Notes: generated by a model from the letters alone, not told the origin. DNA of 25,619 nucleotides from DATGMB01 sp035293845 (GCA_035293845.1 DATGMB010000054.1:1-25619), one strand, 5' to 3'; positions 1-9,300 are shown, counted from the first letter of the stretch. Made by a program: numbers and translations.

Positions 1-485
1 TTCGGCATCGCCGGCGCATCCACCGTGATCTCCATCTGCCGTTCCTCGCCTTCGATCCCCTGGATCGTCTCCGCCTTGCCCGTCGACTTGGAATCGAAAT
101 GCGTCTTCATCGACGCCATCATGGCCTTCGCCTGCGCCGGCATCGCCGGCATCGCCGCCACCATCTGGTCCGCGAAGTCGGCCGCCGGCAGCGTCGCGTA
201 GCGCTTGCCCGCCGCGTCGATCAGCGTGATCTCATTCTTGCTGAAGTCGTAAATCGACGTCAGCCCGCTGAACGACGAGTACCCTTTCCCGGCCTTCAAC
301 TGCAACGTGCTGTCCAGCGGCATTCCGGCCATCCCCGCCATCGCCTGCTGGGTCATCGCCGCCGGTATAGTCGGGTTCATTTTGACATCGGACTTGTAGC
401 GCAGAGTGACATCGGCGCGAACCGCGGGAGCCGCGGCGAGCGTCAGCGCGACCAGGCCGGCGCGGAGACGGAAATTCAGGCGCAT
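1..485 (-). CDS. Secreted hypothetical protein (DUF4412-like), 3' end beyond the left edge
   Basis: The frame opens at an ATG whose complement is at 483-485 and stays open to base 1, so about 161 codons are present and the C-terminus is missing. The N-terminus is a typical Sec signal peptide: basic start (MRLNFRLR), hydrophobic core and a probable cleavage after AVRA, leaving DVTLRYKSD. The mature part is rich in Met, Ala and Pro and contains short strands such as the one ending GIEGEERQMEITVD. This resembles periplasmic DUF4412-type proteins common in Acidobacteria, but the family call is from memory of the pattern and is not secure. No enzyme motif is visible. The role is unknown; it probably acts in the periplasm or outside the cell. 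No strong Shine-Dalgarno sequence precedes the ATG. Confidence 0.7.
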   Translation of the reverse strand, partial: MRLNFRLRAGLVALTLAAAPAVRADVTLRYKSDVKMNPTIPAAMTQQAMAGMAGMPLDSTLQLKAGKGYSSFSGLTSIYDFSKNEITLIDAAGKRYATLPAADFADQMVAAMPAMPAQAKAMMASMKTHFDSKSTGKAETIQGIEGEERQMEITVDAPAMP

Positions 486-560
486 AGAGTGGTGATACCC
501 CACCCGCCAGTGTCTCCTATACCACCTCCGCGCGCAACCCCGCCGCGGCTCTGCCCGGCG

Positions 561-1457
561 CTACGCAGCCCGCGCCTTCCGCCGGATCCGGAGTCCCAAG
601 GCAGCCACTACGGTGACGAGCAAACCGATACTTGCCGGTTCCGGCACCGCGTCCGGCGCCGTGATCGTCAGGTCCTTGTAATCCGTAAAGGACCCTGCCG
701 TCAGGTACGTCAGCCCCGTCAGCAGCAGTTCGTTATAGTCGTTCGAAGGGTCCGCCAGCATCGCCGAATACGCTGTTTGATAGTTCGTACCGTCGGTGCT
801 GTAGCTCATCGTGAGCGAACCGCCGTTTCGCGTGAACTGAAGCCAGTAAGTTCCGTCCGCGATCGTGTTCGTGATCATCATTTCCGCGGGAGTGAGCAGG
901 TTGGCGCTGGTCGAACCGCCATACTGCGCCGTCAGCGTATCCGATCCGTAGTACGGGTCGATGTTGCGTGCAAACGTCGCCACGTTGTTCGGGTTCGTCA
1001 ATGCGCTCCGGTCCCCTGCGGTAACCGGCGCGAATGCCATCAGCACCCGCGGCTCCTGCGCTCCCGGCGAGCCCGAGTACGTCGGCTGCGCAGGACCGTT
1101 ATATGAACCATACCCGGGCAGCAGCCAATACAGGTTGTAGGTCGCCTCGATCGTCGCCGTCCAACGGGTGCCGGTGAAGGGCAGCGCGAGCGCCATGCTC
1201 GTCGTACTCCAGGTCGTGGGACTCGAAAGCGGCCCGTCGTTGAAGTATCGCAGGCTGCTCCCCGTCATCGTATACGACCCTTGTCCGCCCAGCACCTGCC
1301 ACTCGGGGTTGAGTGTCGCTTCGGTGAAACTATCGGAAAAAACCACCGTCGCCCGCGCACTGCCGGCGGCCAGCAGGGCCAGTAACGATACCGCCAGAAT
1401 TCCCCCGGAGGCCGTTCGCCGCCGGCGGGCATCCTCTTCCAATCTTCGCTCTGTCAT
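561..1457 (-). CDS. PEP-CTERM sorted exoprotein
   Basis: The 298-residue protein has an N-terminal signal segment (hydrophobic stretch ILAVSLLALLAAGSARA, about residues 20-36). At residues 271-298 it has the tripartite PEP-CTERM tail: VPEP, a hydrophobic helix and a basic end (RIRRKARAA). Such tails are recognised and cleaved by exosortase, so the protein is expected at the surface or in the extracellular matrix. The region between is beta-rich, with many Gly, Ser, Thr and Tyr; FSDSF near the start and DGTYWLQF, SMSYSTDG-like segments suggest a concanavalin-like jelly-roll fold, which is inferred. The start is supported by AGGAG six bases before the ATG. No exosortase is in this window. The gene is divergent from the winged-helix regulator at 1860, with phased direct repeats in the shared gap. 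Confidence 0.88.
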   Translation of the reverse strand: MTERRLEEDARRRRTASGGILAVSLLALLAAGSARATVVFSDSFTEATLNPEWQVLGGQGSYTMTGSSLRYFNDGPLSSPTTWSTTSMALALPFTGTRWTATIEATYNLYWLLPGYGSYNGPAQPTYSGSPGAQEPRVLMAFAPVTAGDRSALTNPNNVATFARNIDPYYGSDTLTAQYGGSTSANLLTPAEMMITNTIADGTYWLQFTRNGGSLTMSYSTDGTNYQTAYSAMLADPSNDYNELLLTGLTYLTAGSFTDYKDLTITAPDAVPEPASIGLLVTVVAALGLRIRRKARAA

Positions 1458-1550
1458 CGTCGTCTCCTATTTCCCGCTCTAAGCCATCGAAATACAACTG
1501 GCTCACATCGGGTCTGGAGTCCAACTTAAAGGAGACATAGCGAATCCTCT

Positions 1551-1568
1551 TCTGAAAACCTTCTGAAA
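1551..1568. promoter_or_regulatory. PhoB-box-like direct repeat 1 (TCTGAAA-ACCT-TCTGAAA)
   Basis: Two identical 7-mers begin at 1551 and 1562, exactly 11 bp apart. They lie inside a perfect tandem of the 11-mer TTCTGAAAACC (1550-1560 and 1561-1571). Direct 7-mers with a 4-bp spacer are the geometry bound by OmpR/PhoB-type winged helices. The site is about 95 bp upstream of the PEP-CTERM start codon. That a protein binds here is inferred. Confidence 0.55.
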
Positions 1569-1828
1569 ACCGCCGCTGCGGGCGCCGGACTGGCACGATT
1601 GCCCGGCGCCCCACAACTGCGGCACGACCAGCGGCCGCCCTCCTCCGCGGGACGGCCGTGGTGGCCGCAGCCGCGGTCTCAGCACCGCGGCGGCCTCGCC
1701 GCTTACGCTGGCGAGACCAGGAAACTCCTTAGCCCGTCGCCGCCCGAGTCCTATTGCAGGTGGGCAAATGGCGATGATACTCTGTCTCCCGGTGACCGGA
1801 GCGTACCACTCCGCGCCCGCCGGGTGAC

Positions 1829-1846
1829 TCTGAAAGTTTTCTGAAA
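1829..1846. promoter_or_regulatory. PhoB-box-like direct repeat 2 (TCTGAAA-GTTT-TCTGAAA)
   Basis: The same TCTGAAA 7-mer occurs at 1829-1835 and 1840-1846, again 11 bp apart but with a different spacer. It ends 13 bases before the start codon of a gene that encodes an OmpR/PhoB-like winged helix. Autoregulation is the simplest reading and is inferred. Confidence 0.55.
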
Positions 1847-1859
1847 TCTGTCTGGTCTT

Positions 1860-3932
1860 ATGCCTGCAGATTCGCAACCCGCGTACGAGTTTGAAGGCTT
1901 CTTCTTGGACGCCTCCCAACTCGTCCTTCGTCGCGGCTCTGCTGAAATCAAGCTCAGCCCCAAAGGCTTCGCCGCCCTCCATTACTTCGTAACGCATCCG
2001 GGTCAGGTGATTTCCCGGGACGAATTACAAGCCGCCGTCTGGCCCGGCCAGCACTTATCTCCCAACGGCATCGATCAGAAAATCGCCGAAATCCGCAAGC
2101 GCCTGGCCGAAGCCGGCGCACCTGCCGACGTGATCCAGAACCGCCACGGGCGCGGATGGTGCTTCACCGCCTCGGTCGCCGAGACCACCGAACCCGCCCC
2201 AGCCCCCACCCCGGTGCCTGCGCCGGCACTCGCGGCCTCCCCATCCGCCGGCTCCCACCGCCTCTGGCCCGCCCTCGCCGCCGCCGCCCTCCTCGCCGCC
2301 ATCGCCTTCCTCACCGCCTCGGCCCTCGCCCGCCTGCCCGCCGAGCCCCGCATCCTCGGCTACCGCCCGCTCACGGATGACGGCCTCCGCAAAGACCCGC
2401 CGCTGGTCACGGACGGCTCGCTCGTTTATTTCCGGGAATCGGCGTCGTTGGCCAGCCCGTCGCGCGCGTCCTCCGTCCCGCTCGCCGGCGGTCAGTCATC
2501 CCCCGCCGTCCTCCCGCTGCCCAACGGTTTCCCCATCGCCTTCATGCCGTCCACCCGCAGCCTGGTCCTGACCGACAACGCCCTTCCTCCACACCCGCTT
2601 CTCTACTGGAATCCGTCGTCCGGCACGGCGCGCCCCGCCAGTTTCCTAAGCGATGGAAACTCGGACATCTCGCCGGATGGCCGCGCGGTCGCCTATCTCA
2701 ATGCGGGATTTCTATTGATCCAATCGCGCGGCTCGCGCGAGCCGCTGCGCGTCCCCGTCTCTGGCGCCAGGTCCCCTCGCTGGTCCCCGGACGGCCGGCG
2801 CATTCGCTTCAGCATTCGCGATCCCAAGACCTTCCGCGAAACCATTTGGGAAGTCGCCCGCGACGGGCATAACCCGCGCTATCTCCCCCTCGACCGCCCC
2901 GGCGATCCCTACGGCGTCTGCTGCGGCGTCTGGACCCACGATGGCCGCTATTTCGTCTTTTCCGATCTGGGCCCCGATGAACAGACCGCGAATATCTGGG
3001 CCGTCCGCGACGGCAGCCCTCCTTCCCGCCCCATCCGCCTCACCAACACCCCAATCCGGTTTTCCGAACCCGTCCCCACCCTCGACGGCTCCGCCCTCCT
3101 CGCCATCGGCACAATAGTCCGCGGCGAAACCGCTCGCTTCGATTCGCGCTCACGCCAGTGGCTCCCATTCTGGGATGGCATCCCCGCCATCGACATCTCC
3201 TTTACCCGCGATGCCCGCCGCGCCGCCTTCTGCCGCTACCCCGAGCACACCCTGTGGGTCTCCGATGCCGATGGCGCCAATCGCCACCAGCTGACCGAGC
3301 CGCCCTTCGAAGCCTTCCAGCCGCACTGGTCGCCCGACGGCCGCCGCATCGCCTTCATGGGTCATCGCACCGGCGAGCCCTGGCGTGCGTATCTCATCTC
3401 CGCATCCGGCGGCTCCCCCGAACCCGCCAAACCCGATGCCCCACTGGATCAGGGCGTGCCTTCCTGGTCCGCGGATGGCCGCTATCTGGTGTATGGCGAG
3501 CCGCGCGTCGGCCAACCCCCCGCGTCCATGGCGATCCGCGTCCTCGATCTCCGCGACCGCTCCGTCGCCCTGCTCCCCGGCTCCGCCGGCAAGTGGTCCC
3601 CCCGCTGGTCACCCGACGGCCGCTACATCCTGGCCGCCTCTGCCGATATGGGCGCCCTCTGGCTTTACTCCATATCCGCCCGTGCGTGGACGCGGCTCGC
3701 GACCATGCCCTATATAGACAATGCCGAATTCTCGCTCGACAGCCGCTACATCTATTTCACCGGCGGCACCGGCATCTTCCGTCTCCGTCTCTCCGATCGC
3801 CGCCTCGAAGACCTGACCGGCATTCCCGACGTCGCCGTGACCTGGTCCGCCCCCGCCCCCGACGGCAGCCTCCTTGTCCTCCGCGCCGTCCGCCACCAGG
3901 AGATCTACGCCCTCGACTGGAAACTCCCGTAA
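1860..3932 (+). CDS. Membrane-anchored winged-helix regulator with C-terminal beta-propeller
   Basis: The protein has 690 residues. About residues 8-105 form an OmpR/PhoB-type winged helix: FEGFFLDAS, LSPKGFAALHYFV, VISRDELQAAVW, the recognition-helix region NGIDQKIAEIRKRL, and the wing ending RHGRGWCF. There is no receiver domain. A Pro/Ala linker (110-130) leads to one transmembrane helix (about 136-159). The rest is a WD40-like (PD40/TolB-type) propeller with repeated blades such as SPRWSPDGRRIRF, PHWSPDGRRIAFMG and SPRWSPDGRYIL. This is a CadC/ToxR-like one-component plan: cytoplasmic DNA-binding domain and external propeller sensor. The ligand is unknown. An in-frame stop lies at 1842-1844, so ATG 1860 is the first usable start; no strong Shine-Dalgarno is present. 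The coding strand is strikingly C-rich. Confidence 0.9.
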   Translation: MPADSQPAYEFEGFFLDASQLVLRRGSAEIKLSPKGFAALHYFVTHPGQVISRDELQAAVWPGQHLSPNGIDQKIAEIRKRLAEAGAPADVIQNRHGRGWCFTASVAETTEPAPAPTPVPAPALAASPSAGSHRLWPALAAAALLAAIAFLTASALARLPAEPRILGYRPLTDDGLRKDPPLVTDGSLVYFRESASLASPSRASSVPLAGGQSSPAVLPLPNGFPIAFMPSTRSLVLTDNALPPHPLLYWNPSSGTARPASFLSDGNSDISPDGRAVAYLNAGFLLIQSRGSREPLRVPVSGARSPRWSPDGRRIRFSIRDPKTFRETIWEVARDGHNPRYLPLDRPGDPYGVCCGVWTHDGRYFVFSDLGPDEQTANIWAVRDGSPPSRPIRLTNTPIRFSEPVPTLDGSALLAIGTIVRGETARFDSRSRQWLPFWDGIPAIDISFTRDARRAAFCRYPEHTLWVSDADGANRHQLTEPPFEAFQPHWSPDGRRIAFMGHRTGEPWRAYLISASGGSPEPAKPDAPLDQGVPSWSADGRYLVYGEPRVGQPPASMAIRVLDLRDRSVALLPGSAGKWSPRWSPDGRYILAASADMGALWLYSISARAWTRLATMPYIDNAEFSLDSRYIYFTGGTGIFRLRLSDRRLEDLTGIPDVAVTWSAPAPDGSLLVLRAVRHQEIYALDWKLP

Positions 3933-4024
3933 CGCGAAATTCAAAAATTTATTAGGCTCCGTTTCCAATCACTTCCCGAACCTGGCCCTCAGATTCCCAC
4001 CCCGCGTGTGCTCCACTCATTGGC

Positions 4025-4523
4025 ATGGCCACTGAAGCTCAAATCGCCGCCAATCGCCGCAATTCGCTCAAGTCAACCGGCCCCCGCACCGAGGCCGGCA
4101 AATCCAACGCTCGCCTGAACGGCCTCCAATCCGGCCTCTACGCCGAATCCCTTTTGATCCCCGGCGAAGGTCCCGCCGAGCTCGACGCCCTCGCGGCCGA
4201 ACACGAGGCCGAATGCCGCCCCGCCACGGCCACCGAGCGCGACCTCGTCGCCATGCTGGTCCACAGCCAGTGGTATATGAGCCGCATGTCCCGCATCGAA
4301 CACCCTGCTCCGCAAGCTCCAGGCCGAACGCCCCGAGCCACCGGCCGAACCTGCGCCGCAACTCGTTGACTCCACAACCCCTTCCCCCGAAATTGGCTTC
4401 GTTCCTGCAAAATGCTCACAACCCGTCCCGCCCGTCCGCACCCCCAATCCCCAACCCCCTATCCCCAATCCCCGCTTCCTCCGGTCCCAAATTCGGACAC
4501 TTACTCCACCCGTGCCATACTGA
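4025..4523 (+). pseudogene. Frameshifted small gene of the ATEAQIAANRRN family
   Basis: The ATG at 4025 opens a 114-codon frame whose N-terminus (ATEAQIAANRRNSLKSTGPR, then TEAGK, LNGLQSGLY) is typical of a small uncharacterised protein family abundant in Acidobacteria and Planctomycetes. After RMSRIE (codon ending at 4300) the frame turns into Pro/Arg-rich nonsense and stops at 4369. Shifting by one base at 4301/4302 restores a plausible continuation (TLLRKLQAERPEPP, later PEIGFVP) that runs to TGA at 4521-4523. The simplest reading is one extra base (or two lost bases) near 4301, making this a decayed or sequencing-damaged gene. No function is known for the family. Confidence 0.6.
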
Positions 4524-4553
4524 TAAGCGGCTGTGCTGTCATCAAATAGCCTC

Positions 4554-4570
4554 TGGCAGTGCAAGTGCCA
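4554..4570 (+). promoter_or_regulatory. Inverted repeat TGGCA-N7-TGCCA resembling a sigma-54 promoter
   Basis: The sequence TGGCAGTGCAAGTGCCA is an inverted repeat. It also places GG and GC exactly 10 bases apart, as in a -24/-12 sigma-54 element (TGGCAC-N5-TTGC). It lies 14 bases before the start codon of a sigma-54 activator gene, so a transcript starting about 12 bases after the GC would have almost no leader. It could equally be an operator. Inference only. Confidence 0.3.
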
Positions 4571-4584
4571 TGTGAACTCGACCC

Positions 4585-5952
<1,368 letters not shown>

Positions 5953-6022
5953 ACCGCCGAGACGCCGGGACGCCAAGAAGAACCCTTCCAGGAATTCCTC
6001 GGCGCCTCTGCGTCTCGGCGGT
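5953..6022. repeat. Intercistronic hairpin repeat (REP-like)
   Basis: ACCGCCGAGACGC at 5953-5965 is the exact reverse complement of GCGTCTCGGCGGT at 6010-6022. Inside these 13-bp arms pairing continues imperfectly (9 of the next 14 positions), so nearly all of the 70 bp between the response-regulator stop and the kinase start folds on itself. The right arm ends eight bases before the kinase ATG and could mask its ribosome-binding region. From memory, sequences of this type (CCGCCGAGACGC...) are dispersed in several soil-bacterial genomes. Confidence 0.7.
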
Positions 6023-6030
6023 GAATTAAA

Positions 6031-7389
6031 ATGCAGCTCGACGAAAAACCCGCCCGCTTCGGCCATGAAGGCCGCATCGTCCTCCTCACCTTCCTCGCCG
6101 CGCTTCCCGGCTCGGCCGTTGCGTTGTGGCTGCTCTGGACCGGCGCAGTCACACCCCGCGTCCAGTGGACCTTGACGGCCGTCATCGTCCTCGTCTGGCT
6201 GGGATGCGCCATCGCCGTCCGCGACCGCGTCGTCTTCCCCTTGCAGACGCTCTCGAATCTCCTCGGCGCGCTGCGCGAGGGCGACTACTCCGTCCGCGGC
6301 CGCTCTCCGCGCCCCGATGACGCCCTCGCCGAAGTCATGCGCGAGGTCAACACGCTCGGCGCGACCCTCCGCGAGCAGCGCCTCGGCGCCATGGAAGCCA
6401 CCATGCTCCTCCGCACCGTGATGCGCGAGATCGATGTCGCCATCTTCGCCTTCGATGAGCACACCCGCTTGCGCCTCGTGAACCGCGCCGGGGAGCGCCT
6501 CCTCGCCGCGCCCACCGAACGCTTGCTCGGCCAGACCGCCGCCGACCTCCAGCTCGACCGCTGCCTCGAAGGACCTGAGCAGACCACCATGCAGACGAGC
6601 TTCCCCGGAGGCGCCGGCCGCTGGGGCGTGCGCCGCACCCGTATCCGCGAGCGCGGCCTTCCTCTCGAGCTGGTCGTCATCTCCGATCTCACCCAGGCTT
6701 TGAGCGAGCAGGAGCTCCAGGCCTGGCAGCGCCTCGTGCGAGTCCTCGGCCACGAGCTCAATAATTCGCTCGCGCCCATCAAGTCGATCGCCGGCAGCCT
6801 CGTCGCCATCATCGGCCGCGACCCGCTGCCCGAGGACTGGCGCGAGGATATGCTCCGCGGCCTCAACGTCATCACCGGCCGGTCCGATAGCCTCAGCCGC
6901 TTCATCGGCGCGTACGCCCGTCTCGCCAAGCTGCCCCGCCCGCAGTTGCAGCCGCTCGACGTGGCGTCCTGCGTGGAGCGCGCCGCCACCTTCGAGACCC
7001 GCGCTCCCGTCGAAGTCGTCAAGGGCGAATCGATGGTCGTCCAGGGCGACCCCGATCAGCTCGAACAGGTCCTCATCAACCTGCTCCGCAACGCCGCCGA
7101 CGCATCCCTCGCCGGACTGTCGCCGGGCGGTCCGCAGGTCCGCATCGGCTGGCGCCGCGATGCATCCATGCTCGAAATCTGGATCGAAGACAACGGCCCC
7201 GGCCTCTCCAACACCGCCAACCTGTTCGTCCCGTTCTTCACCACCAAGCCAGGCGGCTCCGGCATTGGACTCGTCCTCAGCCGGCAGATCGCCGAAGGCC
7301 ACGGCGGCGCACTCACGCTCGAAAACCGCGCCGCGGGCTCCGGCTGCATCGCCCGCCTGCGCCTGCCCGCAGTCGCGGAGTGGAGTTAG
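6031..7389 (+). CDS. NtrY-like membrane sensor histidine kinase
   Basis: The protein has 452 residues. Two transmembrane helices (about 15-40 and 45-64) enclose almost no external loop, so sensing is probably within the membrane or cytoplasm. A HAMP-like segment (about 65-118) and a PAS-like segment (about 125-222, RTVMREIDVAIFAFDEHTRLRLVN) follow. The HisKA H-box VLGHELNNSLAPIKSIAGSL places the phosphorylated His at 241. The HATPase_c domain has the N box NLLRNAADAS (350-359), G1 box DNGPGL (387-392), F box PFFTTKPGG (401-409) and G2 box GGSGIGL (408-414). All catalytic residues look intact. It is the likely phosphodonor for the sigma-54 regulator just upstream. Its translation start is preceded only by a weak GGTGA inside the hairpin repeat. 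Confidence 0.93.
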   Translation: MQLDEKPARFGHEGRIVLLTFLAALPGSAVALWLLWTGAVTPRVQWTLTAVIVLVWLGCAIAVRDRVVFPLQTLSNLLGALREGDYSVRGRSPRPDDALAEVMREVNTLGATLREQRLGAMEATMLLRTVMREIDVAIFAFDEHTRLRLVNRAGERLLAAPTERLLGQTAADLQLDRCLEGPEQTTMQTSFPGGAGRWGVRRTRIRERGLPLELVVISDLTQALSEQELQAWQRLVRVLGHELNNSLAPIKSIAGSLVAIIGRDPLPEDWREDMLRGLNVITGRSDSLSRFIGAYARLAKLPRPQLQPLDVASCVERAATFETRAPVEVVKGESMVVQGDPDQLEQVLINLLRNAADASLAGLSPGGPQVRIGWRRDASMLEIWIEDNGPGLSNTANLFVPFFTTKPGGSGIGLVLSRQIAEGHGGALTLENRAAGSGCIARLRLPAVAEWS

Positions 7390-7406
7390 CCGCGGTGTCC
7401 TTCCTC

Positions 7407-9170
7407 CTATCGCCGGCTGGCGCTCGGGAACAGGAACGCCACCACGTCCTGGTTCGGAACCAAAACCTCCGGCCCGCTGATCACCGGACCGAACGCTCCC
7501 AGGAACCCGGTGTTGGCTCCGCTGGCATCGCTCGCGACGCTGTCGTAGTCCCCCAGGTAATAGGGGTTGATGAATCCGTCGGCTGCGTGGATCGGCTGCC
7601 ACGTCTGGGGAAACGCAATCTCTGTCCAGGATGTGCCCTGGTCGAACGAGGCCGCGCAAACCCGCCCGATCATGTAGTTCAGCGGGTCTGCTTGCCGGTC
7701 GTACCAGCACACACCGATCGCGCCGGTGGGATCTGCGGCGATTCCAGGCTGGAAATGGTCGGTTCCCAGAATCCGCCCGGCGGCGGAGTGAGACTTGGGA
7801 TCGCTGTTAACACGAATCGGCGCCGTCCAGTTCCCGCCGCCGTCGAAGGACTTGCTCAGCAGAACGTCGGCGAATCCGTACTTGCCGGCCGCGCCCGCAA
7901 AGTCGGTGATTCGGAAGTTTCGTCCGTCGTTCCAGACGATGTAGATCGGGCTGATGCCGTTGACCGCCGGCCCGAACGCCATGAGCGGAAACTCGTTGTT
8001 GCGGATGCCGCCCTGAAGCACAGAGCCATCGCCCGTGTACGCCACCGGCGAGATCAGCACGGCCGCTCCGAACGTGACGCCATGATCCGAGGATCGCCGG
8101 ATCTTCAGGTCGCGTGTCGATCCGGCCGGATCCGAGAAGTCCTCCCAGGCGATATAGACATGGCCCTGGGGATCAAGCCCCACCTGCGAACCCTGCACCG
8201 AAGGATAGTTGGGGGCCTTCGAGCAGGCTTGCACCAACACCTGAGGACTACTCCAGGTGCGCCCGCCGTCGGTCGACCGGACGAGTTCGATGGCGGTCCT
8301 CTGAATCGCCGCGCCGCCGGACGACCCGCAAACCGCCCCGGAGGAGTCGAAGTCGGTATAAGTCACGAATATCCTGGTAGGATCGGCCGGATCGATGGCG
8401 CTCCAGGGTTTGTCGAGGAAGTGGGTGAAGCCGTCCTTTTGCGCGGCCGCGATCGGATTGGCCCAGGTCGCGCCGCCGTCGGCCGATTGGGAGATCGCGA
8501 CGGCGCTGATCGGCGCGGAAGCCGGTCCGGTGCCGAAGATTTGCGTGAAATAGAAGGTCGTCGAACCGGGAACGCAGGTCACCACGGGATCGCCCTGCAG
8601 GAAGTTGTTCGGATCCGTGCCGGCGTTGATAAATCCGATGTCGCGAAAGCTGAGACCCCTGTCGGATGAAATCCCGGCGCTGGTAAAGCTCGCTCCGCCG
8701 CTGCCGAAGAGAAGGCTCTTGAACAGGCTGTTCGAGTCGTTGAAGCCGACCACCACCTGATTGCCGCACCACGCCGTCGAGGTCTCGCTCTGGGTGAAAC
8801 CGGCGGTGATGGAGTACGCGAAGTCGCTGGACGGGTTGCTGACGGCTGCAAAATTCGGGCCGAACGGCAGCCTGCCCGTCGGGCCTGCGGCAAGGCTGGC
8901 GGCTGACTGAACGTCGGCGCCGGTTATCGCCCCCAGACCCGCCGACACCTGATCCCAACTTCTGGCGAGCCGGAGCATGTTCTCCGCGGCGGACGATAGC
9001 GTCTGCTGCTGGGCTTCCGGGAGACCTTCCAGGTTTGCCTTGATCTGAGCGAGGCGGCTCCCGATTTGGGCGAGCCGGTCGGGATCGATTTGGGCTTGCG
9101 TTTTGGTGGCATAGCCAATCAGGCAAGCCAGAGTGGTGACACTGACACGGATGGTGAGGGCGAGTTTCAT
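7407..9170 (-). CDS. Secreted Asp-box (sialidase/BNR-like) beta-propeller protein
   Basis: The protein has 587 residues. A Sec signal peptide (1-26, probable cut after TQA) precedes a helical stretch (about 28-95, DRLAQIGSRLAQIKANLEGL) and then a large beta domain. Six Asp boxes of the pattern S-x-D-x-G-x-[T/S/N/L]-[W/F] occur at about 168, 229, 299, 360, 441 and 508 (for example SADGGATW, STDGGRTW, SFDGGGNW), diagnostic of sialidase-type propellers. The arginine triad and FRIP motif of true sialidases were not identified, so enzymatic activity should not be assumed; many such proteins are binding or structural propellers. The start has a strong GGGGAGGAG ten bases upstream. The gene ends 17 bp from the convergent histidine kinase and is divergent from the DUF3500 gene. 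Confidence 0.85.
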   Translation of the reverse strand: MKLALTIRVSVTTLACLIGYATKTQAQIDPDRLAQIGSRLAQIKANLEGLPEAQQQTLSSAAENMLRLARSWDQVSAGLGAITGADVQSAASLAAGPTGRLPFGPNFAAVSNPSSDFAYSITAGFTQSETSTAWCGNQVVVGFNDSNSLFKSLLFGSGGASFTSAGISSDRGLSFRDIGFINAGTDPNNFLQGDPVVTCVPGSTTFYFTQIFGTGPASAPISAVAISQSADGGATWANPIAAAQKDGFTHFLDKPWSAIDPADPTRIFVTYTDFDSSGAVCGSSGGAAIQRTAIELVRSTDGGRTWSSPQVLVQACSKAPNYPSVQGSQVGLDPQGHVYIAWEDFSDPAGSTRDLKIRRSSDHGVTFGAAVLISPVAYTGDGSVLQGGIRNNEFPLMAFGPAVNGISPIYIVWNDGRNFRITDFAGAAGKYGFADVLLSKSFDGGGNWTAPIRVNSDPKSHSAAGRILGTDHFQPGIAADPTGAIGVCWYDRQADPLNYMIGRVCAASFDQGTSWTEIAFPQTWQPIHAADGFINPYYLGDYDSVASDASGANTGFLGAFGPVISGPEVLVPNQDVVAFLFPSASRR

Positions 9171-9300
9171 TGCTCGACTCCTCCCCGGAGAACGAGCCGA
9201 TGCTATGCGTGAATGACCACCGCCGTCAACTCTCCGGAGGGCGTAGCCTCACGGAAATCGGTACTCAGGCACACTTCTTTCCGGTGGTTCTGCAGGACTG

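Larger units (their letters stand above)
1458..1859. promoter_or_regulatory. Divergent intergenic regulatory region (402 bp)
   Basis: This gap separates the leftward PEP-CTERM gene from the rightward regulator gene and contains no convincing gene. It carries two pairs of 11-bp-phased TCTGAAA repeats (listed separately) and an 11-bp palindrome CCGGTGACCGG at 1789-1799. A possible sigma-70 promoter for the rightward gene is TTGCAG at 1754-1759, a 16-base spacer and GATACT at 1776-1781. If that promoter is used, the 1829-1846 repeat lies downstream of the start point, a position suited to repression. Confidence 0.5.

Noticed and set aside
99..1106. 335-codon plus-strand frame at the left edge
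   Set aside because: It runs across two minus-strand genes with signal peptides and a PEP-CTERM tail. It is Arg/His-rich with no domain.
7380..8669. 429-codon plus-strand frame opposite the Asp-box protein
   Set aside because: The minus-strand gene has a signal peptide, a strong ribosome-binding site and six Asp boxes; the plus frame has none of these.
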